A stretch of DNA of 64,000 nt, from positions 1,950,014 through 2,014,013 of the forward strand of contig NW_020194558.1 in NCBI RefSeq assembly GCF_002865645.1. The letters are read 5' to 3'. Source of the DNA: Hyaloscypha bicolor E. Its lineage: Eukaryota; Ascomycota; Leotiomycetes; Helotiales; Hyaloscyphaceae. This document shows, one piece after another, positions 1 through 11,279 of the stretch (positions are counted from its first letter, which is position 1; every line of letters starts with the position of its first letter). A program made the translations under genes and the position numbers. Below the pieces are notes generated by a model. That model did no database searches, was not told the origin of the DNA, and was given only the letters and a program-made list of their open reading frames with translations.

Positions 1-222
1 CGTACTGCAGGTGCAAGCCGACAATGACGCCGCCCCATCTCGCATCTGGAGCATGCATTCACCAAGACTGCAGCACCTTGTTTGCTTCTTAAATTTCCTA
101 TGAATAATGGCACCTAGAGCCTCATAAACGGCTCCATCGACAATTCCCCTACCCCATAGACTTACAACATCCCAAGGAAGGCTTCCAACCAACTCCAGCT
201 GCCCCGCAGAGCGATCGCCAAG

Positions 223-1689
223 ATGGAGCGCGACGACTTCGCAAACATCTCATGGCAGAACAATCCAGCCGGTCGAGGGGCTGCACCTTTTTCTACAAGC
301 CCTAGAGACGAAAGTGACAATATTGGGCCAGGGAACCCAAATGGGAAGAGACGTGAGAGCGGAGGGCAACTCGGGCGCAATGCTGATCCGATGGATCTTG
401 CTGGAGTAGAGGGGGGGGTTCTCGAATGCACAGTCTCAAGTCCCAATAAGGAAAATGATGGGTCAAAGGACGCTTATGTATCCTACTTGGTTACTACATA
501 CGTTTGTCCTCTGTGGAAAGATTGAGGCCATCACTGACAAGATGGACAGACGAATTTCCCCACCTTCCAGAAGCCAACTACGACTGTTCGCCGGCGATTT
601 ACGGATTTCGTTTTCTTGTGGAAGTGCTTATGCAAAGAATATCCAGCGAGTGCCGTTCCTCCCCTACCCGACAAGCACAAGATGGAATATGTCCGGGGCG
701 ATCGATTCGGACCCGATTTTATGAACCGTCGAGCCAACTCCCTTCAACGATTTCTTACACGACTAGCGCTCCATCCCGTTCTTCGGAGAGCTGCTCTCCT
801 CACCATCTTCCTCGAAAGTGTGGACTGGAATGCAACAATGAAAACACGCCAGCAGAGAGGTTTATCAGCTTCGGAGCAAGGACCAGTAGGCGTCTTCGAC
901 AACTTCACAGATACATTCATAAACGCATTTACGAAAGTACACAAGCCAGACAAGCGTTTCATTGAAGTCCGGGAGAAGTCAGATAAGCTTGATGAGGATC
1001 TTGGCCATGTAGAGAAGATTGTGGCTCGGGTAGCCCGACGAGAAGGAGATCTGGAGACAGACTACAAAGATCTCGCAGAGCAATTCCAAAAGTTGATTAC
1101 CATGGAGCAAGGGGTTGAGCAATCAGTTCACGCCTTCGCAGCCAGCGTGGAAGATACCTCCGCAGGAATGAAGACGTTGAAGGAGCACACAGATCAGGAT
1201 TACCTCGGCAGTCTACGAGATATGCAGGCATACAGCGCAGCAGTCAAGAACCTCCTCAAAGCCCGAGAGCAGAAACAACTCGATTTCGAACAACTCACCG
1301 AATACCTCACCAAATCGACTTCCGACAGAGATGTCCTAGCCGCAACCCATGGCGCAGGCGGCCTCACAGGGCCAAGCGGCTTCATTCGGAGCAAGATCGA
1401 AGACGTGCGAGGCGTCGACCACGAACAATCCCGCCGCGAACGTCTCCGACGTCTCGAACTCAGAATAGAAGAACTGACTCGCGAAGTCGAAGAGGCGAAG
1501 AAGACTACTGAGGCCTTCGATGAGGAGGTTGTGAAGGAAGTGCAGGATTTCGAGCGCATCAAGAGGATTGAGTTCAAGAGCCAGTTTGGGGCGTTGGCGG
1601 ATGCGCATGTGGAGTTTTATGGGGCGACAATTGAGAACTGGGAGAAGTATGTTAAGGAGATGGAGGACATGGGCGCTCCGATTGCCTGA
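223..1689 (+). CDS. snx4: Sorting nexin Snx4/Atg24 (PX-BAR)
   Basis: Two exons, 223-501 and 550-1689, joined by a 48-bp phase-0 GT..AG intron at 502-549, give about 472 residues. The splice restores a continuous PX domain (about residues 68-205) with the phosphoinositide-binding run VRRRFTDF, the loop PPLPDKHKMEYVRGDRFGPD and the motif HPVLRR..LLTIFLES. The C-terminal half is a charged, coiled-coil Vps5/BAR region (about 235-470). Proteins of this family bind PI3P on endosomes, return cargo such as SNAREs to the Golgi, and act in selective autophagy (pexophagy, Cvt). The ATG at 223 is the first in frame and is followed by the acidic leader usual in filamentous fungi. No lesion is visible. The family call is firm; the exact start is slightly less so. 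Confidence 0.93.
502..549 (+). other. Intron of snx4
   Basis: A 48-bp phase-0 intron with donor GTTTGT and acceptor GACAG. Without it the PX domain is cut by a stop; with it the frame passes straight into TNFPTFQKPTTTVRRRF. The donor is weaker than the GTRAGT consensus. Confidence 0.85.
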
Positions 1690-2443
1690 TTGGGTTGTCT
1701 TGATGGCTCGGTGGGTTAATTGCTCCGCTATGAGTTGAGGGAGCAAACGGTCTTGGGATGTTACGGCGTTCTGATGGGTGAAGGACTAGAGGAGAGTTGT
1801 GTTCTCTATGTTCATATTTGGGCACGAACCAATGATATTCTAATATCACATCTTTTGCTGCGGGATAACGACTTTTTCCGGCGGCGAAGGGAAAGAGCCT
1901 CGCGGCTACAAAGAAAGCCACCACCCTGCAACTCAGCAGACCTTCCGAGTGGAAAGAACAAATGAAGCGGCTGTATCTTGCGGCCTGACGTAGCCTCGTC
2001 CTTTTCAATATTCACAATACAGTTAATATCACATTTACAGAAGTGATATTGTACCATAAACATGGAAACATTCGTCCCCTGAATTTTCAAGCTCTCCCTG
2101 AAAGCCTTCCGAGTGGGGAGCACGCGAGGCTGTGGTGTAATGGAAGCGTTGCCCCTCCTACTCGCCCTTCACTTCGCTTTGAATGCCACGGATGTGGCGC
2201 TTTTTGGGGGTAGTCAAGTTGTAGATCACATTTTGAGCCAGGGTACTCTAGGCATCGAGACATGAGAACCGAAATGAATCTTCAAGGCCCTTTAAGTTAA
2301 GGGCAACCCTTTCTTGAGATAAAGCTAGAAGTTTCTCCAGTGGTGCAGGCCTGGAGTCCCTTCTTTCCCGGCGGCGCCCGAAGCTGCCTCGCCGAACACT
2401 TTAGATCACGAAGCACATATCGCATCGCACTCGCAGAATCAAC
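1690..2443. other. Intergenic region, snx4 to HET gene
   Basis: No coding signal beyond short chance frames. The 12-base string CCTTCCGAGTGG occurs twice (near 1940 and 2106). The region presumably holds the snx4 3' end and the HET gene promoter. Confidence 0.5.
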
Positions 2444-4719
2444 ATGACACTCGCAGCCAATTCCTCTGCTGGATCGAGCCAGCTCGCTAAGTTTGTGGGA
2501 CTCTGGAGTTGCAGCTACCGATGAGCGAAGGGAGGAATCTCAAAGGGTCGCGAGGGTTGGCTCACGAGTACATCCAGCACAGATCATTCGTCCTGCCAAT
2601 CCCAAGTTCTTCCCGATTGTTGCGATATCTCGTATTGCAATTCCTGTCAGTCTTTCGGTACTTGGCTCAATGTGCAAGAGGCCTTTATTCTATCAGTGGC
2701 AGAGGACTTCAGCCACCCTCGTAAGTTTGGGGTCGGTAAGTACCTGAAAATCCCGGACCTGAGGTTCTCCCACCACAAGACTCCTGCCGATTTATGTAGG
2801 GCGTCCAACGATGGATGCTCGTTGTGTAAAATGATCACTAGTACGTGGCAAAGAAAGAAATCTCTGCTGCAATATGACGAGGAGGGTTCAGAATTTAGAC
2901 CATTTGTTTTCAAACTGAGCTTGGATAGCGACTGTTGCTGGGGATTTTGTTGTAGTGGTGAAGACTGGAATTTGCGCACGCAATTTGAATTGTACGAATT
3001 TGGGGATCCCGATCTACCGGAGGCATTTGATGCGGAGAGAGCAATCACGGGAATATGGATAAGCCGCCAGCACTTGGGTGATTATACACTGTCCGAAAGT
3101 ACGGGCAAGATCATGGAGAGGTGGGTGCAAGAGTGTTTGGACTCTCACGAGGAATGTAGGCATACCTTGATGGGTGGGTATTCACCAACCAGACACATTG
3201 ATGTTGGTCCCAAGGATGACTTGAAAGAGCTGTCTTTCGTAGAGGCTGGAGAATTGCCATTTGATCGGCTACTTGGCATCCCCCCAGATTCTCATAAGGA
3301 AACCAACCCTCAAACCGGTCAAACAGAAGAGGCTCCTACATCCTTACGTTACGCAACTTTAAGTCATTGTTGGGGCGGGACCCAACACAATCAAACCACC
3401 ATGAATACTTTGAACTATCGGAAGCGATCAATCCCCCTCTCTTCCTTGAACCAGACTTTTAGAGATGCCATCAACGTGACGCGAAGTCTCGGTCTCCAAT
3501 ACCTTTGGATCGACTCTCTCTGTATCATTCAAGACTCACCTTCGGACCAGACTCGAGAGTCGGCAAAAATGTGCTCTGTCTACAGGAACGCCATACTCAA
3601 TATTGCAGCAACGTCTGCTGCGAACGGTTATGAGTTGTTTTTAAATACCCGACCAATATCCATTCAAGTCCCCCACATGTACCAAGTGGGTGAGAAACAT
3701 CCGTCACCTTCCAATGCTATCTGGATTCGACCCAGAGCTGACAGTGACTCCTCTTCTTTGGGGAGAAACACGCTGTCGCGTAGAGCTTGGTGCTACCAAG
3801 AGGAAATTCTGGCTCCACGGACTCTTAGTTTTGGTCAATCCCAAGTCACATTTGAATGTCGAGAAACTCGTCGCCTCGAGACGACCCCGGACCTTGGTAT
3901 CCAACGAAGGATATTAGACAGCAACCCAAAACTAAAGTTCACCTCTCAACTGCGACGAGAAGATTTCACCAGAGATCTGTGGATCGAAGCAATGAAGTTG
4001 TGGCATGGTATGGTAATCTCATACTCCAGAAGGGAACTCAGCCTCGCAAAGGACAATTACCACCAATCTCAGGCCTGGCAGCTCGATTTGGGTCTCGCAC
4101 AAAAGATCGCTACCTTGCTGGCCTATGGAGCGGTAATCTTCCTTGCAGGCTTTGCTGGCGGGCAAGCGGTATGATACAGAGCTTCAAAGTGACGCCATAT
4201 AAGGCCCCGAGTTGGTCCTGGGCGTCTCAAAACAGCTGGGTGGATTACGATTGGTTCGATTATTTTAGTGAGCGCAAGCTCGTTTGGGACGTCCGGGTTC
4301 TGGATTATGGTATCGAATGTCTATCTGATGATGTTTATGGGCAAGTTAAAGGGGGTTACATCTCCTTGGAGGGAAGAATGATAGAGCTCCAGATCGATAA
4401 AGACCACGAAATGGGAAATAATGGCAAGCTCTTTTCGCGGCAAGGAGAGGTCAGGATCTGCTACGTCTTTTCTCCCGACGATAGCGGTTTGGTAACAACG
4501 GATAAAGTGTTTTGGTGTATATTGCTCAAGGAGAAGCAGTTGCCAGAGGTTCCGGGTCGCCGAGACATGCCAAAATGGTCTCCGCTCTTGCTGGTGGTAA
4601 GACAGATTGATGGTGGTATGAACTTCGAGAGGGTTGGGTATGTCTGTGATTGTGCTGGCTCAAACCAGGTTCAAACCTTGTGTGATGGGGTTGAGAGCAC
4701 GCGGGTTACTTTGGTCTGA
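2444..4719 (+). pseudogene. HET-domain (heterokaryon incompatibility) gene with one frameshift
   Basis: A long reading frame from about 2525 carries a textbook HET domain (Pfam PF06985): LRYATLSHCWGG, LGLQYLWIDSLCIIQD, then CSVYRNAILNIAATSA and LSRRAWCYQEEIL. It continues through WHGMVISYSRRELSLAKD, and the next conserved block LPPISGLAARF..DRYLAGLW..L lies one frame over, as does the tail KAPSWSWAS, ending at TGA 4717-4719. The switch falls at 4055-4059 inside conserved sequence, so no intron can explain it; one base seems to be missing. The 5' end is unsure. No in-frame ATG exists downstream of the stop at 2522, but an ATG at 2444 could join through a 78-bp intron (2491-2568) to a Cys-rich start containing YCNSCQSF. 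HET proteins trigger cell death after fusion of unlike hyphae. The gene is either dead or carries a sequencing error. Confidence 0.75.
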
Positions 4720-5452
4720 GGCAAGTCCAGGATACAGCTGCGAGAATATCGCAGTATCCATTCGCGAGTGTGGGAGTATTCATAAAAGTGGTAGCCAGAT
4801 ATTGCTTGTGCAGTCGCAAATTGGTACATTGCTTTTAGGTGTCGGTGTCTAGGATAATTGTCCGGATTTCCTTCTCCTTTTCGGAAAGAGTTTTCTATGT
4901 TGTAATTTTAAGGAGTCAACTTGTCTGAGCTTACTGTAAGCACCCCGAAAGGAGGCTAATTGTCTTAAGCGAGTCAACAAACAAACAAACAAAAAGTGTA
5001 TTTAAAACAAGCTTAAAAAGAAGAGATGTCCTTTAGTCGAGCATTCTCTATCCCAAGGTTAAAATAGCAAAAAGGTTCCGAGGCAAGCCCCGCCAATCCT
5101 TGCAGATCAAGTCTCACGCTCGACTCCCCGAATTTAGGTTAGCCCTAAACGCCATGGCTTTGCCAGCCCGATCTCGCTTTGTGGGGAAAGGGGGGCTAAG
5201 CGAAGCGAACCCCTTTTCTAGAGGCAGAAAAGTGGAGACGTTGATTAAATGTACCTCACCTCGTCTGACTACTTCTTTCAAGAGCTTACTCATCATCACG
5301 ATTGCTTTTGCTTTCCAAGTCTCTAGCACATCGACCTGCCAGTGGACTGCGGGAGAGCATGTGTCATTGGTCCGCTTGAAGTGGGTGGCGTCGTGGCTGG
5401 CTCAGCCTCCAAAACTTCCTTGACATCCCACGAAAGATCTCTCCTGCCAGTG
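4720..5452. other. Intergenic region with (CAAA)n tract
   Basis: No gene is supported. A short CAAA repeat lies at about 4973-4995. The short frames on either strand lack recognisable motifs. Confidence 0.45.
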
Positions 5453-6070
5453 TCAAGTTTGATTCAACAGAACATCAACCAAGATTCCCTTTGTGTACAT
5501 ATGTATTGTTGTAATCGCGTTAGCAACGTTACCAGTCGGGCTCGCTACAGATCCCGGTAGCTTCTCCCAATAAGGCTGGGACCATTGCCCACGTGCTTCC
5601 TCAAGACATCCCCTCAACTCCTTCACCATCACCCCCCCAGTCTCCTGGCAAAGCGCCTTCCTCGGCCGCATCCTCCTAGCACTAAACACGATGACCCAAC
5701 CTCGAGCCTCGACACCAATCTCACAATCCAGCCTCCTCTTCCCCTCCCGCAGCTCGCCCTTCATGTGTGTAGCCGACGCCTCGAAGTGCTCTTTTCCCTC
5801 TTTATGCACCTCTTCGATGGGAACTCACCCCGTCAAGTAGCTCTGCTGATCAACTGGCAACGAGCTCGCTGTCGGCTTGGTCAGATATTGAGACGCTTGA
5901 GAATAGTCCGGCAGAGAAGCACCCAGTTGCTTTTGGGATCCTATTCGTGGGACGGTGTTGCAGGCTGTTAATATTTTTGGGTTCGAAGGGTTGCTCTGGA
6001 CGAAGTTGTGGGCCGGGTGTTGTTTGGGGTCGTTTGTGGTTCTTGCCGTGGTGTTTTTGGCGCCGAGGCA
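5453..6070 (-). pseudogene. Unrecognised minus-strand gene remnant with in-frame TGA
   Basis: One minus-strand frame is open from 6070 to the stop at 5453 except for a single TGA at 5825-5827 (about 206 codons). Text on both sides looks coding: upstream a Pro/Ser/Gln-rich part with ASLPDYSQASQYLTKP, downstream a charged part with VHKEGKEHFEASATHMKGEL and VEARGWVIVFSARRMRP. There is no ATG in the upstream half, so the true start would have to be in a spliced upstream exon or lost. I do not recognise the family. The downstream 118 codons could be read on their own, but only from a non-ATG start. A chance open frame cannot be excluded. Confidence 0.35.
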
Positions 6071-7113
6071 TTAGCGAGGCTCTTCTCCTGACATCCCACA
6101 AGGAAGGGCTACAATTTGGACGTTTGATAACTTGAGCAAAAACTTGCTGCACACGTCTCTAGGTGCAAGTTTCATTTTCTGCAGCTGGATCTTAGATTAA
6201 CTCATTGGTTGAGCTGTTGGGGATTGGTTCTTCTTAGCGACGGATCCGACGAGGATTATCTTGCTTGCTTACTTAATTGGTATTACCGTATTACGAGCCT
6301 TTTACTTTTCTTTGCGCAACTTGTCCTTCCGTATTTGCTCTGGCTGAATGTGGACCAAAGTTCACACAAAATGCCTCCGCCATTCCCCACACGTTCCTTG
6401 TTCTCGAGAAAATTGAGGATGAAGCTTTAAAAGGTGGTGTACCCAAGTGAAAAGTCACCGGGGTTGGTTTTTCAAGATGTCCTCTAGTCTCTTCTCTCTG
6501 GGTCGAAATTGTTTGTCGAAAAGGTCATTCGTTCCTTCCACTAGGTCCTCGAAATGGGAGCGGGAGACTAAACACTCTCCATTTTCCGAACAAGATAATT
6601 GATTCGACTTCATAACCGTATTTCATGCGGTTTTTGGGTTATAAATTTCATTCATTTTGCCCCAAACTGGAACTGGAGCACCAACTGGACCGAGGCGAAT
6701 TAACATATACTGTAGATACTCCGCAAGCGCTACATGATCCGAGTAGAATGATGAAGAGATACTGTGAGCATGATAAATGATGGAACGATGGGATAATTGA
6801 TTGAATGAGAGAGAATTGTTTGCGGAAGAAAATACACACATGCGTCGAGTCTTAAGTGAAGTTTAAGTGGGTAGGATTTCCCCCCTTCCCCCAAGCCGCC
6901 TTAAGCGAAGCAACCTGCCTATTTGAGCTCGCTGCAGGAAGATATCCAGGCATCTTCAGTACACAAAGTGGCTCAATATATTCGGACGTCATGGCCTGCC
7001 GCGTCAATCCATCTGCCTGGGGATAAACCTTCTATCGGACAAACCACACTTCCACGGTGGGCTTCCAGAAAGATCTCAGGAACTCTTTTATTCAAGTTCA
7101 AGAAGATTTGAAG
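6071..7113. other. Intergenic region upstream of the S33 pseudogene
   Basis: No gene is supported on either strand; only short frames without motifs. It likely contains the old promoter of the hydrolase gene starting at 7114. Confidence 0.45.
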
Positions 7114-9309
7114 ATGGAGAAGCTCGAGCTTTCAACAGCGACCCACCCCCAACCCCGCAGGACTCGGAAGCTTCCAAAATGGGGATTGTTCTTCTTTCTT
7201 ACGTGCATTGGATTGCCTTGGTATATGAATCGAGGTCAGGGAAGCAGGTGGCTACCCTTTGTTAATTCACCGCTCCAGTCCGATGATTTCAGTTGGAGCC
7301 AGGCAAGTCAATGGCTCCTTCCCCTTTTCACACCAGACGCTAACATCAACAGATCAAACCTTCGGAAAGTCTTGTTTATACATCCTGTTTTGGCACTTAT
7401 CAATGCGCACGCCTGAGTGTACCAATAGACTGGAATTCAACGAGCTCTAACGGATCTCGAGTCGCAATTGCTATTATGAAAATGCCAGCTCCAGTCCCTA
7501 TCACTGATTACAGATATGGTGGCGCGATTTTGCTCAACCCTGGTAGCTTCACACTCGTTTTAGTATTATGTTAAGTGTATTCGTTCTAATGTAAAGTAGG
7601 AGGTCCGGGTGGCTCCGGGATCAACTTCATGCTTCGAGAAGCCGTCAACATCTCCGAAGCCGTCAACCCGCTCTCATCTGCTGGGACAACTCAAGAGGGC
7701 AAATATTTCGACCTCATCTCGTGGGATCCTCGTGGTGTGAACAACACTACCCCTCATCTGGAATGCTTCCACGATGCATTGTCCTACGATTTCTGGAGAT
7801 ACCAGGAGGAAGTTGGTGGGATTGATCACACCTCTGATATCTCGCTCTCCTTAGCATGGGCAAGATGGAAGGCATTGATGGAAACATGTGCTAAGGGTAA
7901 CGAGATTGCGAAGCATATGAATACTGTGCTTGTAGTCAGGGATATGGTTGAAATAATCGACAGACATGCCGAGTGGAGGAACAAGCCAGCGGAATTGTGG
8001 CTTGCCAGCAAGGAAGGAAAGTCGACTACCTCTAGAAAGGAAAATGGAGATCTTTTTGCTTGGGAAGCGGTGCTCGACAGAACGAAACGGTATAAGGGCG
8101 ACGAGAAACTTCAATACTGGGGCTTTTCCTACGGAACGGTGCTTGGCGCAACTTTCGCCGCCGTGTACCCGGAACGCGTTGGACGAATGGTCTTAGATGG
8201 TGTGGCAGACGCATACGATTACTACCCCACAGGGTGGATGCGGAATCTCAACGACACTGATAAAATCATGTCCAAATTCTACGAGTATTGCAGTGAAGCA
8301 AGGCCAGAGAAGTGTGCCATGAACATCGGCAATTCATCATCATCCGATATTCAGAATTTAGTGGAGTCACTTATCTCGTCTCTCCACGAGGATCCGATTT
8401 CTGTCCCCGGAAATTCTACCTGAAGTCCTGCGATCGTCACTTATTTGGACGTATTGTCGATGTTTCGAACAATGCTATACCGACCATTACACTATTTTCC
8501 AGAGATGGCGGAGCTTCTGGCGGATCTTGTGCATGGCAACGGTACCGCATTTGCAGTGTACAAGCAAAATGCTTACAAGCGAACTTGCCCGCTGACTGAT
8601 GCCAAAGACGAGAAGAGCGGAGGTAGCTCATGCCAACCACCGACAGGAGGCGAAGAGGTAACCAGAGTTATACTTTGTTCAGATGGTAGGGATATTTCTA
8701 ATTCCATGAAAGTGGATTTCAAAGGGAATATCACAGCACTTTATCAGCAAAGCAAATACTTTGGACTTTTTGGTCGTCAGTCACTATGCCTTGTAGTCAT
8801 TGGAAGGTTAGACCAAAGTGGAGGATCATAGCGGGTAAGACCCTTACCTCCGAGAGTTTAAACCAAACTTATTTGAGATCAGATGAAATCAAGGATAACA
8901 CATTACATCCAATTCTCTGTGGGTTGGGAATACTTTAGATCCTGTTACCCCCGTGGCAAAGTAAATCTCTCAAACTTTCACTCTTACAGAACTAACGGGA
9001 TATACAGCGCGCATGCTATGTCTAAAAGGTTCCGCGGCTCCGTTGTCCTCCAGCAGAATTCTGAAGGAGTAAGTCTACCTCTTAAGCTGATGTGCTTCCT
9101 TTACGTGAAAAGGCTAACCTCTGTCTCAGCACTGCACTGGACAATCGCCATCAGTGTGTACTTATGGTTTCATCTGCAACTATTTCCAGACTGGCGACTT
9201 GCCACCAGTCGGGGCAATATGCCAACCTGATGAGCTTCCCCTTGTTGGCAACGCGACTGTCCCCAAGGGCGACTTCTCAGAGAAGATGACGTTTCCTCTG
9301 TTGACTTAA
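7114..9309 (+). pseudogene. Alpha/beta-hydrolase, peptidase S33/TAP-like, disabled by a stop and two frameshifts
   Basis: Exons can be followed along the whole gene: 7114-7302, 7353-7542, from 7600 on, then further exons to the stop TAA 9307-9309. The N-terminus has a membrane anchor (WGLFFFLTCIGLPWYM). Exons 2 and 3 join to give the oxyanion motif NPGGPGGSG; the nucleophile elbow is WGFSYGTVLG; the acidic residue lies in GNTLDPVTPV and the histidine in SEGHCTG, all as in tripeptidyl-aminopeptidase-like secreted hydrolases. Three lesions break it: an in-frame TGA at 8421-8423 with clear homology continuing in the same frame (AIVTYLDVLSMFRTML), a one-base loss in the T run at 8767-8771 before MPCSHWKVRPKWRI, and another shift at about 8917-8927 before the DPVTP motif. 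Splice sites downstream of the lesions still look functional, which suggests recent decay. Confidence 0.85.
7303..7352 (+). other. GC-AG intron in the S33 pseudogene
   Basis: A 50-bp phase-0 intron beginning GCAAGT after CAG and ending ACAG, with a branch site GCTAAC 14 bases before the acceptor. Removing it joins FSWSQ to IKPSESLVYTSCFGTYQCA, the expected start of this family's catalytic region. Confidence 0.75.
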
Positions 9310-9565
9310 GGAATGCGAAAGGTTCACGAGATAGCTGGCGCTGTTCTCCATGGCTTCAACAATACTCAGACGTCTAAGTTGATCAAGATCCCTTGATTTG
9401 GCCATATTTGGGCTTCGCGTTCGAATTTTTCTCGATGTCTTGGCGTCTCAAATTCTCAAAAGCACCTCCATCCCAAGAGACTATCACTTGATGCTTTCAA
9501 TGATCAGCAATCTCAAGGGAAATACGATCTTTCAATTATCCATCTCACAGAATCCATAATTTCAT
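9310..9565. other. Short spacer between two gene remnants
   Basis: The sequence lies between the end of the hydrolase pseudogene and the minus-strand exon at 9566. Nothing is recognisable in it. Confidence 0.4.
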
Positions 9566-9757
9566 CTAATAAAAAACATCCAGGCTCCCGAACAAGCCCC
9601 TCCGAAAGTCTTCGTCAACCTCTGCCTTTCCCCCTTTCCCAGCAGTAGGCCCCTCCATTACAATCTGAGCAATTGTGCAAGTCGTCGGACCCCCCGCAGT
9701 CACGGCTTTAGCATCCGTCATCGTGAACTTCATCGCCGCGTTATAGTTTCGGGTTTG
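9566..9757 (-). pseudogene. Isolated 3' exon of an unknown gene
   Basis: A minus-strand segment of 64 codons ends in TAG (9566-9568) and reads RNYNAAMKFTMTDAKAV, PTTCTIAQIVMEGP, VDEDFRRGLFGSLDVFY. A good acceptor (GAACAG) bounds it at 9758. An upstream exon-like piece at about 9809-9855 (FHVVNGTQTSWCKK, donor GTACGT) would fit in content, but the phases do not match, so the gene cannot be assembled without a frame lesion. The family is not recognised. It could be the end of a small secreted protein, which is inference only. Confidence 0.3.
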
Positions 9758-9869
9758 CTGTTCATGTCAACACTGCCCCAAGTTTCATGCCTTTGGGAAT
9801 TGAGAAACAGATACGTACTTCTTACACCAACTCGTCTGTGTCCCATTCACAACATGGAAACCTATCAGC

Positions 9870-11279
9870 CAAGCTCTCACAAGCAGTAAGAAATGGGAAA
9901 CTGGACCATGATAGCTCCAACAGCCCCCTCGTTTCGCGGCTGGTACCTAAAAGTTTGAGGCGATATTTATAGTTTTATATCCCAGCTCAAGCTAATCTGG
10001 GGTAACAAAAGATATTCACAGAAACCGAAATGTTTCAGAACTTTCGCCACAGTCAGCCACACAGGAGAAACCTCCAGAAGTGCGAAGTTCACCGGTTTGA
10101 GCCCCTGAAAAGCTCAGCCTTCTCACCTACCAATCATGGCACTCCAACACTGACACGACCTTGAACATTGACCAACTTTTGCTCGCCCAACAAAATGATC
10201 AATGCAATTGTATCCTCTTAATACTCTGTTTTATAACTTCCCGGAATGTCTCAACTTTTGCCATTAACCGGGGGAACCGAACCGTGGCCTCGGTCGGTCG
10301 CCAATCAGGAGGCTGCGTATGACATACCCACCTTCTAGAAGCGAAATGGAAGAAGCCAATCTGCTGGCGGGCACGTTCAGCGCGTGGGAGTGCGCAAGCG
10401 AAGCAGACCCCTGGAAAATCGACGATTTGGGTGCCGAGATGCTGATTCAGAAGCTGAGGAAAATGCATAAATGGGGGGGAGGCAAAAAGATGGCTTCCAC
10501 GATGCTAAGCTAAGCCTCAATTGCTGCGCTGCAAAGGGACTCTGGACCGAAGGCTCTCCTTTCTGCTGCATCGTGATTGCTGAGGGACTCCAATGCATGA
10601 AAAAAGAAAACATGTTCGTCAATCACGATACACCATAATCGTCATAGCGCTTGCTCCCGCAGACAGCAGCTCCGCAGCTCGTCTCGCCAGCCAAGCCCAG
10701 TCCATTTGCAGGCTGATAGACCGGTCCGTCTCGTGCTAAACTTTCTGGAGCCCTTCAACCATAGAGTGCCCCGTGCATCTAGTTCTACACACTTCACCGT
10801 CTTCGTGGGCAACCCCTTGGCTGTTTGGAGACTTTTGGCCCTCTCCAGACCTCAGCGATTCCCAGTTACCCCTCAGCCGGTACAATGTGCGTTCATCTAC
10901 GCCCCTCAGCCTCTTCTGACGTTGAGCTCTTGCATTTGAATCCCCGCATATTGAAAAAGAAATCGCTGACAATATTTCGCAGACGCGGCGCACGATCCCC
11001 TGTGTGTTGGAAACAGACCAGACAAAGAGACGACCTTTCTGCGAAACTTTTTCTGTACATGTCGAGAGAAAATTGCACACAATTCGACTCCGAACTTTGC
11101 GAATCTACCACATCTTCTCTCAAGCGCGCCGAGACTTGAAAGCTCCATAATATCTTCAAGTCTGTCTGCAGACCTGGCCTTCAAATCTGGTAGGCCAAAC
11201 GGCAAGACGGCCGACAGGCCGTGGAATACACATCTGAGAATCGGCGGAGAGAACCCTTTTTGAGACACATACTTTCGCC
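9870..11279. other. Intergenic region upstream of the cNMP/F-box gene
   Basis: Short frames occur on both strands, none with a motif or a convincing start. It probably contains the promoter and 5' leader of the gene starting at 11280. Confidence 0.45.
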
